Source of the DNA: Streptomyces canus | GTDB lineage: Bacteria; Actinomycetota; Actinomycetes; Streptomycetales; Streptomycetaceae | Direction: 5' to 3' | DNA: 64,000 nucleotides | Assembly (NCBI RefSeq): GCF_041435015.1 | Contig: NZ_CP107989.1 | Coordinates: forward strand, 8,184,001-8,248,000 | Shown here: positions 8,329 to 16,770 of the stretch, piece after piece | How the letters are laid out: the number at the start of each line of letters is the position of its first letter | Numbering within the stretch: the stretch's first letter is position 1 | Program-made: the position numbers and the translations under genes | Notes under the pieces: model-generated | The model's database searches: none | Told to the model about the DNA's origin: nothing | The model's input: the letters and a program-made list of their open reading frames with translations, nothing else

Positions 8329-9261
8329 TTACGCGCCGAGCGTCGCCATCAGCCGCTGCAGTGAGCCACCCAGCCCCCATCGGTCTGCCAGCTTCTCCAG
8401 TGCCGCGGGATCGCGCGGCGTGCGCGGAACCGCGGTCTCCACCTGCGGCAGCGGGACGTCACCGGCCACCAGCACCACCTTCGGTGCCACGGCGACGTAC
8501 GGCCGCGACTCGTCGAGCCGCTTGCGCTGCGAGGGTGTGAGCTTCGCCTTCGGGTCGTCGACCGCGGCCATGATGCCGGCCAGGTCGCCGAACTCGGCGA
8601 GCAGTTTGGCAGCCGTCTTCTCACCGATACCGGGGACACCCGGCAGGCCGTCGCTCGGGTCGCCCCGCAGCGTCGCCAGATCCGCGTACCCACGGCCGTC
8701 GACGCCATACTTCTCGCGCAGCCAGGCCTCGTCGGTCAGCTGGAGCGTGCCGACGCCCTTGAGGGGATACAGCACGCGCACCCCGCGCTCGTCGTCCACC
8801 AGCTGGTACAGGTCGCGGTCGCCGGTGACGATGTCGACCGGGCCCGTCGCCCGCGCGGTGAACGTGCCGATCACGTCGTCCGCCTCATAGCCGGCCACAC
8901 CCACACGCGCGATGCCGAGCGCGTCCAGGACGGCCTCGATGACGGGCACCTGCGGCGAGAGCGTGTCCGGCACCTCCTCCTCGTCCGGGCCGCTCTCGCG
9001 CTCCTCGGCGACGCGGTGCGCCTTGTAGGAGGGGATGAGGTCGACCCGCCACTGGGGGCGCCAGTCCGCGTCCATGCAGGCCACCAGCAGGTCGGGCCGG
9101 TGGTCCTTGACCAGGCGGTCGATGAATTCGAGGAGGCCGCGCACGGCGTTCACCGGCGTGCCGTCCGGTGCCTTCACCGACTCCGGCACGCCGAAGTAGG
9201 CACGGAAGTAGAGGGAGGCGGTGTCGAGGAGCATCAGTCGTCCGGTCACGCTTCGCATCAT
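8329..9261 (-). CDS. 5'-3' exonuclease (FEN/PolI N-domain family)
   Basis: A 310-residue stand-alone homologue of the DNA polymerase I 5' nuclease domain, which removes flaps and RNA primers. Metal-site acidic residues are visible in order: LLDTASLYFRAYF, ACMDADWRP, YEADDVIGT, TGDRDLYQLVDD and LRGDPSDGLPGVPGIGEKTA (the last also carries the helix-hairpin-helix that grips DNA). YKAHR contributes phosphate contacts. The ATG at 9261 gives MMRSVTGRLMLLD; upstream in-frame starts would add a basic, unrelated tail. It is divergent from the betaine transporter genes. Confidence 0.88.
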   Translation of the reverse strand: MMRSVTGRLMLLDTASLYFRAYFGVPESVKAPDGTPVNAVRGLLEFIDRLVKDHRPDLLVACMDADWRPQWRVDLIPSYKAHRVAEERESGPDEEEVPDTLSPQVPVIEAVLDALGIARVGVAGYEADDVIGTFTARATGPVDIVTGDRDLYQLVDDERGVRVLYPLKGVGTLQLTDEAWLREKYGVDGRGYADLATLRGDPSDGLPGVPGIGEKTAAKLLAEFGDLAGIMAAVDDPKAKLTPSQRKRLDESRPYVAVAPKVVLVAGDVPLPQVETAVPRTPRDPAALEKLADRWGLGGSLQRLMATLGA

Positions 9262-9452
9262 GCCGTACGGCACCGACACCGGCCCTCGTCCCTTGCCACG
9301 TCCAGCGGGTGTGAGCGTCCTGTGAACTGGACCACCGGTGCGTTTGGCCGAAAGGCATCGGGGCAGGCGCCGCCTCGGAGCGAGGCAGGTTGCACCTTCA
9401 ACTGTCGCGGCCCTTCGTCTCCCCCCAGTGGTCGAAGAGACGAGAGGCACGC

Positions 9453-10502
9453 GTGTCATCAAGGCTTGAGGCAGAGCAGCTGTACAAGGTGTTCGGAAGA
9501 CGGCCGGGCGAGGCCGTCGAGCGGCTCCGCGAGGGCGCCGACCGGGAGGGACTGCGCGCCGAGGGCACCACCGCCGCGGTGATCGACGCCTCCTTCACCG
9601 TGGAACCGGGCCAGATCTTCGTCGTCATGGGTCTGTCAGGCTCCGGCAAGTCCACGCTGCTGCGCATGCTCAACGGCCTCCTGGAGCCAACCGCGGGCCA
9701 TGTCCGCTTCGACGGCCAGGACCTCACCGCGCTCACCGACCGCGAGCTGCGCGCCGTACGCGCGAAGAAGATCAGCATGGTCTTCCAGCACTTCGCGCTC
9801 TTCCCGCACCGCAGCGTCCTGGAGAACGCCGCCTACGGCCTCGCCGTCCAGGGCGTCGCCAAGGCCGAGCGCGTCGAGCGGGCCACCGAGGCCCTGGAGC
9901 TGTGCGGTCTCAAGGGCTGGGAGAAGTCCTGGCCCGACGAGCTGTCCGGCGGCATGCAGCAGCGCGTGGGCCTGGCCCGTGCCCTCGCCACCGACGCCGA
10001 CCTGCTCCTCATGGACGAGTCCTTCAGCGCGCTCGACCCGCTGATCCGCCGGGACATGCAGGACCAGCTCCTGCAGCTCCAGCAGACCCTGAAGAAGACG
10101 ATCGTCTTCATCACCCACGATCTCAACGAGGCCATGCGGCTGGGCGACCGGATCGCCGTCATGCGCGACGGCCGGATCGTCCAGATCGGCAGCGCGGAGG
10201 ACATCCTCGTGCGGCCCGCCGACGACTACGTCGCCTCCTTCACCAAGGACGTCGACCGCTCCCGCGTCCTGACCGCGTCCGCCGTCATGGACACGGACGT
10301 GCGCGGCGACGAGGCCGACTGCGGCTGCGCGAGCGACTGTGAGACCGCGACGCCCGACACGCCGTTCACCGAGCTCTGCGCGATGAGCGCCCGGTCGACA
10401 CATCCGGTGGCCGTCCTCGACGAGCACCGCACACTCGTCGGCGTGATCCCGCAGCAGCGACTGCTCGGCTTCCTCGGCGACGCGGAGGTGGCCCATGCCT
10501 AG
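9453..10502 (+). CDS. Glycine betaine/proline-type ABC importer ATPase
   Basis: A 349-residue ProV/OpuAA-family ATPase driving uptake of glycine betaine, proline or a related osmoprotectant. It has Walker A GLSGSGKST, signature LSGGMQQRVGLARAL, Walker B LLLMDESFSALDP and FITHDLNEAMRLGDRI. The Q-loop lies in VFQHFALFPH, as in this family. After the ATPase core there is only about one CBS-like unit, preceded by a Cys-containing linker (DCGCASDC). The GTG at 9453 with GAGAGG 8 nt upstream was chosen. Its end overlaps the permease fusion by 8 nt. Confidence 0.92.
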   Translation: MSSRLEAEQLYKVFGRRPGEAVERLREGADREGLRAEGTTAAVIDASFTVEPGQIFVVMGLSGSGKSTLLRMLNGLLEPTAGHVRFDGQDLTALTDRELRAVRAKKISMVFQHFALFPHRSVLENAAYGLAVQGVAKAERVERATEALELCGLKGWEKSWPDELSGGMQQRVGLARALATDADLLLMDESFSALDPLIRRDMQDQLLQLQQTLKKTIVFITHDLNEAMRLGDRIAVMRDGRIVQIGSAEDILVRPADDYVASFTKDVDRSRVLTASAVMDTDVRGDEADCGCASDCETATPDTPFTELCAMSARSTHPVAVLDEHRTLVGVIPQQRLLGFLGDAEVAHA

Positions 10503-13104
10503 GATCCCGCTCGGCGACTGGGTCAACGACACCGTCGACTGGCTGCTCGACCACGTGTCCTGGCTCTTCGACTTCCTCAAGACCGTCTTCACCGGCACCT
10601 ACGACGGCATCGACGCCGTCCTCCAGGCGCCCCAGCCCCTCCTGCTCGCGGGCATCTTCGCCGTGATCGCCTTCTGGCTGCGCGGCACCCTGGCCGGCCT
10701 CCTCACCTTCGCGGGATTCGCCTTCATCGACTCCCTCGAACTGTGGGAGGACGCGATGACGACCCTCTCGCTGGTCCTCGTCGCCACGATCATCGCGCTG
10801 GTGATAGCCGTCCCGGTGGGCATCTGGGCGGCCCGCTCGAACCGGGTCAGCGGAGTCGTCCGCCCCGTCCTGGACTTCATGCAGACGCTGCCCGCGATGA
10901 TCTACCTCATCCCGGCGATCCTGTTCTTCGGCACCGGCGCCTCCGCGGGCATCGTCGCCACCCTGATCTTCGCGCTCGCCCCCGGTGTCCGGATGACCGA
11001 GCTCGGCATCCGCCAGGTCGACAAGGAGCTCGTCGAGGCCGCCGAGGCGTTCGGCACCACCCCTCGCGACACCCTCCTGCGCGTGCAGCTACCCCTGGCG
11101 CTGCCCACCGTGATGGCGGGCGTCAACCAGGTCATCATGCTCGGCCTGTCGATGGCCGCGATCGCCGGCATGGTCGGCACCGGCGGCCTCGGCGGCGACG
11201 TCAACGAGGCGATCGGCCAGCTCAACGTGGGCCTCGGCTCCGAGGCCGGTGTCGCCATCGTGATCCTCGCGATCTACCTCGACCGCATGACCAGCGCGCT
11301 CGGCACCCAGGTCTCCCCGCTGGGCCGGCGCGCCGCCGCCAAGGCGCGCGCGTCCCAAGGCGGGCTGAAGATCTGGTCCTACCGTCCCAGCCCCCAGATC
11401 GCCGTGATCGGCGTCGTCGTCCTCGCCCTCGTCGCGGGCGGCATGGGGATCTTCGGCGGCGCCTCGGGCGAGGCCACGGCCGTCTCCGGCGGCAAGGACG
11501 TCGGCCAGGGCAAGAAGATCAGCATCGGCTACGTCCCCTGGGACGACGGCGTCGCCTCCACCTTCCTCTGGAAGGAGATCCTGGAGGAACGCGGCTACCA
11601 GGTGGACGCCAAGCAGTTCGACGCCGGACCGCTCTACACCTCCCTCGCCTCCGGCAACGCCGACTTCATGACCGGCGCCTGGCTGCCGACGACCCACGAG
11701 CAGTACTGGAAGAAGTACGGCAGCAAGCTCGACGACCTCGGGGCCTGGTACGACAAGACCTCTCTCGAGCTGAGCGTGCCGTCGTACATGAAGGACATCA
11801 ACTCCCTGGCCGACCTCAAGGGCAAGGCCTCGCAGTTCGGCGGGAACATCACCGGCATCGAGTCGAGCGCCGGCGAGATGGCCCTGCTGAAGAGCAAGGT
11901 CCTGAAGGCGTACGGCCTCGACAAGGAGTACAAGGTCGTCGACAGCTCCACGCCCGCCATGCTGGCCGAGCTCAAGCGGGCGTACGCCCAGAAGGACCCG
12001 ATCGTCGTCACGCTCTGGTCGCCGCACTGGGCGTACAACGACTACGACCTGAAGAAGCTCAAGGACCCCAAGGGCGCCTGGGGCTCGGGTGACGGCATCC
12101 ACACGGTGGCCCGCAAGGGCTTCGCGGCCGAGAACCCGGTCGTCGGACAGTGGCTGAAGGGCTTCAAGCTGGACGAGAAGCAGCTCACCAGCCTGGAGGC
12201 CGAGATCAACAAGGCGGGCAAGGGCAAGCAGCAGGACGCCGTGCGCACCTGGCTGAAGCAGCACCCGGGCCTGGTCGACAAGATGGCCCCCGTCCAGAAG
12301 ACGGCGGCGGAGACGAAGCGCCCGGTGAACGTGGCCTGGTTCCCCTGGGACGAGGACATCGCCGTCACGTATCTCTGGAAGAACGTCCTGGAGGCTCGCG
12401 GCTACAAGCTCAACCTCAAGCAGATGGACGTGGGCCCGGTCTACACGGGCCTCGCCTCCGGAGACCTGGACCTCAACTTCGACGCCTGGCTGCCGTACGC
12501 CCAGAAGAACTACTGGGACAAGAGCAAGGACAGACTCGCCGACCTCGGCACCTGGTACGAGCCGACCTCGCTGGAGGTCGCGGTGCCGTCGTACGTCAAG
12601 GGTGTGAAGTCCTACGAGGACCTGAAGGGCAAGGCCGCCCAGTTCGACGGGAAGATCATCGGCATCGAGCCGGGCACCGGCGAGATGAACCTCCTCAAGA
12701 ACAAGGTCCTGCCCGGCTACGGACTCGACAAGGAGTACGACGTCGTCGACGGCTCCACGCCCGCGATGCTGGCCGAGCTCAAGCGCGCCTACGCCAAGAA
12801 GCAGCCCGTCGCCGTCGTCCTGTGGTCCCCGCACTGGGCCTACAGCCAGTACGGCCTCACCAAGCTGAAGGACGACAAGAAGCTCTTCGGCGAGGGCAAC
12901 ACGATCCGCACGATCGCCAACGAGGAGTTCCCCTCGCAGTATCCGCAGCTCACCAAGTGGATCAAGGGTTTCCACATGAGCGAGAAGGAGCTCGGTACCC
13001 TGGAAAGTGAGATCAACAGGTACGGCCAGGGTCACGAGGAGCAGGCGGTCGCCGCCTGGCTGAAGGAGCATCCGGGGATGGTCGGGCGGATGACACCGTC
13101 ATAA
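10495..13104 (+). CDS. ProW permease fused to two ProX substrate-binding domains
   Basis: An 869-residue fusion. Residues 1 to about 320 are the ProW/OpuAB-type permease, with the LPAMIYLIPAILFFGTG region and several membrane helices. Two OpuAC/ProX-type substrate-binding domains follow, at about 340-600 (starting ISIGYVPWDDG) and about 609-869 (starting VNVAWFPWDED). Both repeat the same landmarks: GPxYTxLASG, AWLP, WYxxTSLE, PSYxK, STPAMLAELKRAY and LWSPHWAY. They clearly arose by duplication. With the ATPase encoded just upstream it forms a complete importer carrying up to four binding domains per complex. Osmotic regulation is likely but not shown by the sequence. Confidence 0.92.
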   Translation: MPRIPLGDWVNDTVDWLLDHVSWLFDFLKTVFTGTYDGIDAVLQAPQPLLLAGIFAVIAFWLRGTLAGLLTFAGFAFIDSLELWEDAMTTLSLVLVATIIALVIAVPVGIWAARSNRVSGVVRPVLDFMQTLPAMIYLIPAILFFGTGASAGIVATLIFALAPGVRMTELGIRQVDKELVEAAEAFGTTPRDTLLRVQLPLALPTVMAGVNQVIMLGLSMAAIAGMVGTGGLGGDVNEAIGQLNVGLGSEAGVAIVILAIYLDRMTSALGTQVSPLGRRAAAKARASQGGLKIWSYRPSPQIAVIGVVVLALVAGGMGIFGGASGEATAVSGGKDVGQGKKISIGYVPWDDGVASTFLWKEILEERGYQVDAKQFDAGPLYTSLASGNADFMTGAWLPTTHEQYWKKYGSKLDDLGAWYDKTSLELSVPSYMKDINSLADLKGKASQFGGNITGIESSAGEMALLKSKVLKAYGLDKEYKVVDSSTPAMLAELKRAYAQKDPIVVTLWSPHWAYNDYDLKKLKDPKGAWGSGDGIHTVARKGFAAENPVVGQWLKGFKLDEKQLTSLEAEINKAGKGKQQDAVRTWLKQHPGLVDKMAPVQKTAAETKRPVNVAWFPWDEDIAVTYLWKNVLEARGYKLNLKQMDVGPVYTGLASGDLDLNFDAWLPYAQKNYWDKSKDRLADLGTWYEPTSLEVAVPSYVKGVKSYEDLKGKAAQFDGKIIGIEPGTGEMNLLKNKVLPGYGLDKEYDVVDGSTPAMLAELKRAYAKKQPVAVVLWSPHWAYSQYGLTKLKDDKKLFGEGNTIRTIANEEFPSQYPQLTKWIKGFHMSEKELGTLESEINRYGQGHEEQAVAAWLKEHPGMVGRMTPS

Positions 13105-13219
13105 CCGCTCCGGGAGCACGGTAAGGATCCGGCCAACCACATAGAGCTATGTCATCGCCTGAACTTCGCTGACGACAAGGGGACTTGAGCAGCGGGCGAC
13201 GGGTGAGCGCCCGGCTTCC

Positions 13220-13246
13220 GGCCCCCTGGTGATCCACCGGGGGGCC
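13220..13246 (+). terminator. Hairpin terminator after the betaine transporter
   Basis: Twelve paired positions with one T-G (13220-13231 with 13235-13246) and an ATC loop form a GC-rich hairpin about 115 nt past the stop and well before the next gene. Confidence 0.75.
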
Positions 13247-13285
13247 GTTCGGCTGGCGTGAAGTGAGAGGTACGGTCGCACGCGG

Positions 13286-13338
13286 TGTGACATCGATGTG
13301 ACGGCCGCGTGAAACGGTTTGCCGAACATGCGTAGGGT
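13286..13338 (+). promoter_or_regulatory. Promoter region of the cupin regulator with direct repeats
   Basis: TGTGAC occurs twice (13286-13291 and 13297-13302), 11 bp apart, i.e. one helical turn. A weak promoter follows: TGAAAC (13310-13315), a 17-nt spacer and TAGGGT (13333-13338). The repeats may be an activator or autoregulator site; this is a pattern call only. Confidence 0.35.
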
Positions 13339-13398
13339 GCAGACAACTCATCAGGGGACGTGTCACAGGACCGACGAGCGGAGGAGGGAGCCGGAGCC

Positions 13399-13968
13399 AT
13401 GGGCGACCACAAAGAACAGCCCCTTCGGGTCGGCGCGGCCGTGCGCCGCAGGCGCCGCGCGCTGGAGCTCACCCTCGCCGTCGTGGCCGAGCGCAGCGGC
13501 CTCTCGGTCCCCTTCCTGAGCCAGATCGAGAACGAACGCGCCCGCCCCAGCCGCAGCTCCCTGGAGAAGGTCGCCGACGCCCTGCGCACCACCGCCGTCG
13601 AACTCCTCGCCGCCGCCGACCCGGCGTGCAGCGTCGACGTCGTGCACGCCGAGGGCCCGGAGCCGGACTTCGCACCCCGGATGCGTTCCCTGGTGCGCGG
13701 TCACCACCAGATGCACGCCCAGGAGTTCACCGGCGACCATGACGCGGGCCGTGAATTCCAGTACCGCAACGACCAGTTGATGTATGTCGCCGACGGCGCG
13801 GTGGACGTCGAGGCGGAGGGGCGCGCCTACCGGCTGGGCCGCGGTGACACCCTGTACCTCACCGGAGGGGTGCGGCACCGCTGGCGGGCGACCGTGGCGG
13901 ACACCCGCGTGGTCGTCGTCGCCGTGGCCGAACACATCGAGGCGGTCCGGGACCGGCCCCGGCAGTGA
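13399..13968 (+). CDS. XRE-family regulator with cupin sensor domain
   Basis: A 189-residue regulator: an N-terminal Cro/C1 helix-turn-helix (residues about 10-70; AERSGLSVPFLSQIENERARPS is the recognition region) and a C-terminal cupin barrel (about 105-180, with LGRGDTLYLTGGVRHRW). This architecture senses a small ligand and often controls nearby catabolic or transport genes. The ATG at 13399 follows GAGGAGGGAG. The next gene starts inside its stop codon (GTGA), so the two are coupled and probably functionally linked. Confidence 0.9.
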   Translation: MGDHKEQPLRVGAAVRRRRRALELTLAVVAERSGLSVPFLSQIENERARPSRSSLEKVADALRTTAVELLAAADPACSVDVVHAEGPEPDFAPRMRSLVRGHHQMHAQEFTGDHDAGREFQYRNDQLMYVADGAVDVEAEGRAYRLGRGDTLYLTGGVRHRWRATVADTRVVVVAVAEHIEAVRDRPRQ

Positions 13969-14681
13969 GAGTCGTCTCCCTGGTCCCCTCGCTGACCGAG
14001 GCGATCGCCCGCTCCGCACCGGGCGCCCTGGTCGGCGCCACCGACTGGTGCACCCATCCGGCGGGCCTCGACGTCACCCGCGTCGGCGGCACCAAGAACC
14101 CGAAGCTCGACCGGATCACCGCCCTCGCGCCCGACCTGGTGGTCGCGAACGAGGAGGAGAACCGGGAGCCCGATGTTGCCGCTCTGCGGGAGGCGGGCCT
14201 GGAGGTCCTGGTCACCGAGGTCCGGGACGTCCCGCAGGCCTTCCAGGAGCTGGCCCGGGTCGTCCAGGCGTGTGGCGTCGTACGGCCGCGCTGGCTGGAC
14301 GAGGCCGAGGAGTCCTGGTCGGCGCTCGCGCCCCTCGCGCGCCGCAGGACGGCCGTCGTACCGATCTGGCGGCGGCCCTGGATGGTGCTGGGCCGGGACA
14401 CGTTCGCGGGCGATGTGCTGTCCCGCCTGGGCGTGGACCACGTGTACGCCGGCCACGAGGACCGCTATCCACGCATCCCGCTGGAGGAGCTGCGGGCGGC
14501 GGCACCGGATGTGGTCGTCCTCCCCGACGAGCCGTACCGCTTCACCCCCGAGGACGGCCCGGAGGCCTTCCCCGGCCTGCCCTGCGCCCTCGTCAGCGGA
14601 CGGCACCTGACGTGGTACGGACCCTCACTGGCAGAGGCGCCACGTGCGCTGGGCGAGGCCCTGCGAGCAGCGCGCCGCTGA
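13965..14681 (+). CDS. BtuF-like periplasmic-binding-fold protein without signal peptide
   Basis: A 238-residue protein of the helical-backbone metal-receptor / cobalamin-binding (BtuF) fold. It starts directly with the family strand VVSLVPSLTEAI and continues with the TDWCTHP, GGTKNPKLDRI and ALAPDLVVANEEENR landmarks. There is no signal peptide or lipobox, so it should stay in the cytoplasm, unlike true importer subunits. The start is a GTG overlapping the previous stop. Its 3' end overlaps the convergent transporter gene by 89 nt. The ligand (corrinoid or other) is not known; no transporter subunit is adjacent. Confidence 0.82.
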   Translation: MRVVSLVPSLTEAIARSAPGALVGATDWCTHPAGLDVTRVGGTKNPKLDRITALAPDLVVANEEENREPDVAALREAGLEVLVTEVRDVPQAFQELARVVQACGVVRPRWLDEAEESWSALAPLARRRTAVVPIWRRPWMVLGRDTFAGDVLSRLGVDHVYAGHEDRYPRIPLEELRAAAPDVVVLPDEPYRFTPEDGPEAFPGLPCALVSGRHLTWYGPSLAEAPRALGEALRAARR

Positions 14682-15717
14682 CGACCCCGCGCGCGGTGTG
14701 CAGGGCGGCGGTGGCCCAGGCGGCGACGAGAGCGAGGAAGAGACCTGTGGCCAGCCAGTCGTAGACGACGAGTCCCGTGTGCCGGGCCAGCGCCTCGGCC
14801 CCCGTGACACAGGTGCCGACCGGGAAGGTGAAGGCCCACCAGGTCATCGCGAACCGCATCCCGTGCCGGCCCGCACGGACGACGTGCGCGGTGGCGAGCC
14901 CCAGCCACAGCAGCGCGAACCCCATGACCGGAACGCCGTACAGCACCGCGAGGACGCCGAAGCCCTGGCTGTAGGGGGCCGCCACGACACCGGGGGCCAC
15001 GTCCGCGAACTTGCCGACGGCGGTGGTGGACTGGCCGAGCGGGCCGAGGACCAGGAAGAGGGTCGGGGTGAGGGCGAGGGGGAGCGGCCCGCCGGTGACG
15101 ATCCGGGCGAAGACGAGCGGCAGCATGGCCAGGGTCGCGAGAAGGCTGAGCCCGAACATCGCGAAGCACGCGAGGAGCAGGGTCTCGCGCGGCTGACCGG
15201 CCGGGAGATGCGGCACGAGAAGCGGCCCGAGCGCGGCGGACACCATCGGCGCGACGAGGGGGAGCAGCCACACGGGTGTGGCCTGCCGCGGGTCGGCCTT
15301 CTGCCGTACGGCCATGAGGTACGGCACGGTGATCGCGGCGGCGAGTCCCACGGCCGTACCCGAGGTGAACAGCACGGCGTCGAGGGCGACCGCAGCCGGC
15401 GTCCCGATCCAGTACCGGCCGACGGTGAGGGCACCGCCGCCGACGGCCAGCAGGGCCATGGCGAGGCAGCCGTAGAAGGGGGCCATGGCGGCATCGAGGA
15501 GGTGGGCGCGGGCCTGGTCGCGGTGGTGGCGCCAGTGCAGGGCGCGGGCGCAGAGAAGGATGAGCAGCACGGCGAGGGACAGGAGCCAGACGGCCGCGCA
15601 GATCGTGCGCAGGCCGGGGAGGTGCACGGGGAGCGCGATGCCGGCGGTAGCGACGATCGCGGTGCCCATGACAGAGGCGTACCAGTTCGGCCCGAGGTGA
15701 CGGACGGCGGTGACCAT
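14593..15717 (-). CDS. TDT-family (TehA/SLAC1-like) membrane transporter
   Basis: A 374-residue protein with about ten transmembrane segments, of the tellurite-resistance/dicarboxylate transporter family. It opens with the typical LGPNWYASVMGTAIVATAG and has the family's WWAFTFPVGT near the penultimate helices. Members move small anions such as sulfite, malate or nitrate. A LysR-type gene is divergent 70 nt away and probably controls it. The C-terminal coding end overlaps the convergent BtuF-like gene. Confidence 0.85.
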   Translation of the reverse strand: MVTAVRHLGPNWYASVMGTAIVATAGIALPVHLPGLRTICAAVWLLSLAVLLILLCARALHWRHHRDQARAHLLDAAMAPFYGCLAMALLAVGGGALTVGRYWIGTPAAVALDAVLFTSGTAVGLAAAITVPYLMAVRQKADPRQATPVWLLPLVAPMVSAALGPLLVPHLPAGQPRETLLLACFAMFGLSLLATLAMLPLVFARIVTGGPLPLALTPTLFLVLGPLGQSTTAVGKFADVAPGVVAAPYSQGFGVLAVLYGVPVMGFALLWLGLATAHVVRAGRHGMRFAMTWWAFTFPVGTCVTGAEALARHTGLVVYDWLATGLFLALVAAWATAALHTARGVVSGALLAGPRPAHVAPLPVRVRTTSGAVR

Positions 15718-15757
15718 GCCTCCACGGTGTCGTGCGGGACGGGTCGCGACCAGGGAG

Positions 15758-15777
15758 TATGGCTCTATGAGGGCATA
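15758..15777. promoter_or_regulatory. LysR-type operator in the divergent promoter
   Basis: TATG-N12-CATA, an interrupted palindrome of the T-N11-A class bound by LysR regulators, lies in the 70-nt gap between the transporter and the lysR-like gene. It ends 10 nt before the lysR start. Confidence 0.55.
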
Positions 15778-15787
15778 AGCTGTCTTT

Positions 15788-16714
15788 ATGAGCGGTGTGG
15801 ATCAGCAAGGAGCGGCGGTGGGCGGCGGCCTGGCCCACCGGGTGCCGGATCTCGGGGCGCTGGAGCTGCTGCTGGCCGTGGCGCGGCTCGGGAGCCTCGG
15901 CGGGGCGGCGCGGGAGGTCGGCATCACCCAGCCGGCGGCGAGCAGCCGGATCCGCTCGATGGAACGGCAGTTGGGAGTGGCCCTGGTCGACCGCTCGCCC
16001 CGCGGCTCCCGGCTCACGGACGCCGGGGCGCTGGTGACGGACTGGGCGCGGCGGATCGTGGCGGCGGCGGAGGCCTTCGACGCGGGGGCGCAGGCGCTGC
16101 GGGTCCGGCGCGACTCCCGGCTGCGGGTGGCGGCGAGCATGACGATCGCGGAGTACCTGCTGCCGGGGTGGCTGCTGGCGCTGCGTGCCGGGCGGCCGGA
16201 CACGGCGGTGTCCCTGCACGCGGGGAACTCGGCGACGGTGGCCGAGCGGTTGCTGTCGGACGAGGCGGACCTGGGCTTCGTGGAGGGGCTGACGATCCCT
16301 CCCGGCCTCGACTCGGTGGTGATAGCCCACGACCACCTCATCGTGGTGACCGCCCCGGGACACGCGTGGGCCCGCCGCCGACGTCCTCTGGCCGCCACCG
16401 AACTGGCCACGACACCGCTGATCCTCCGCGAGAAGGGCTCGGGCACACGGCAGGTGCTGGACGCGGCCCTGGGCGGCCTGGCCCGCCCGCTGATCGAACT
16501 CTCCTCCACCACGGCGGTGAAGGCGGCGGTGGTGAGCGGGGCGGGTCCGGCGGTCCTGAGCGAGCTCGCGGTGGGGGAGGAACTGGCGATGCGCCGCCTG
16601 GTGCGGGTGCCGGTGGAGGGAGTGTCCCTGGCACGCGACCTGCGGGCGGTGTGGCCCACGGGCCACCGACCGGTGGGCCCGGCGAGGGACCTGCTGTCGC
16701 TGACGCGGGCGTAG
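15788..16714 (+). CDS. LysR-family transcriptional regulator
   Basis: A 308-residue LysR-type regulator: winged helix at about residues 20-80 (LLLAVARLGSLGGAAREVGITQPAAS...) and a type-2 periplasmic-fold effector domain at about 105-300 (LRVAASMTIAEYLLP start). The subgroup resembles CbbR/CysB-like regulators of anion-related transport. It is divergent from the TDT transporter, the classical LysR arrangement. The effector is unknown. Confidence 0.9.
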   Translation: MSGVDQQGAAVGGGLAHRVPDLGALELLLAVARLGSLGGAAREVGITQPAASSRIRSMERQLGVALVDRSPRGSRLTDAGALVTDWARRIVAAAEAFDAGAQALRVRRDSRLRVAASMTIAEYLLPGWLLALRAGRPDTAVSLHAGNSATVAERLLSDEADLGFVEGLTIPPGLDSVVIAHDHLIVVTAPGHAWARRRRPLAATELATTPLILREKGSGTRQVLDAALGGLARPLIELSSTTAVKAAVVSGAGPAVLSELAVGEELAMRRLVRVPVEGVSLARDLRAVWPTGHRPVGPARDLLSLTRA

Positions 16715-16770
16715 GACGGTTCCTCGCGGGGGCGAAAACCCTTGGCGAGCCGGCACAGCGGACCCGCACC

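Noticed and set aside
14644..16770. A long plus-strand frame extending upstream of the phosphotransferase
   Set aside because: It is antisense to the TDT transporter and overlaps the LysR gene; the real kinase starts near 16771.
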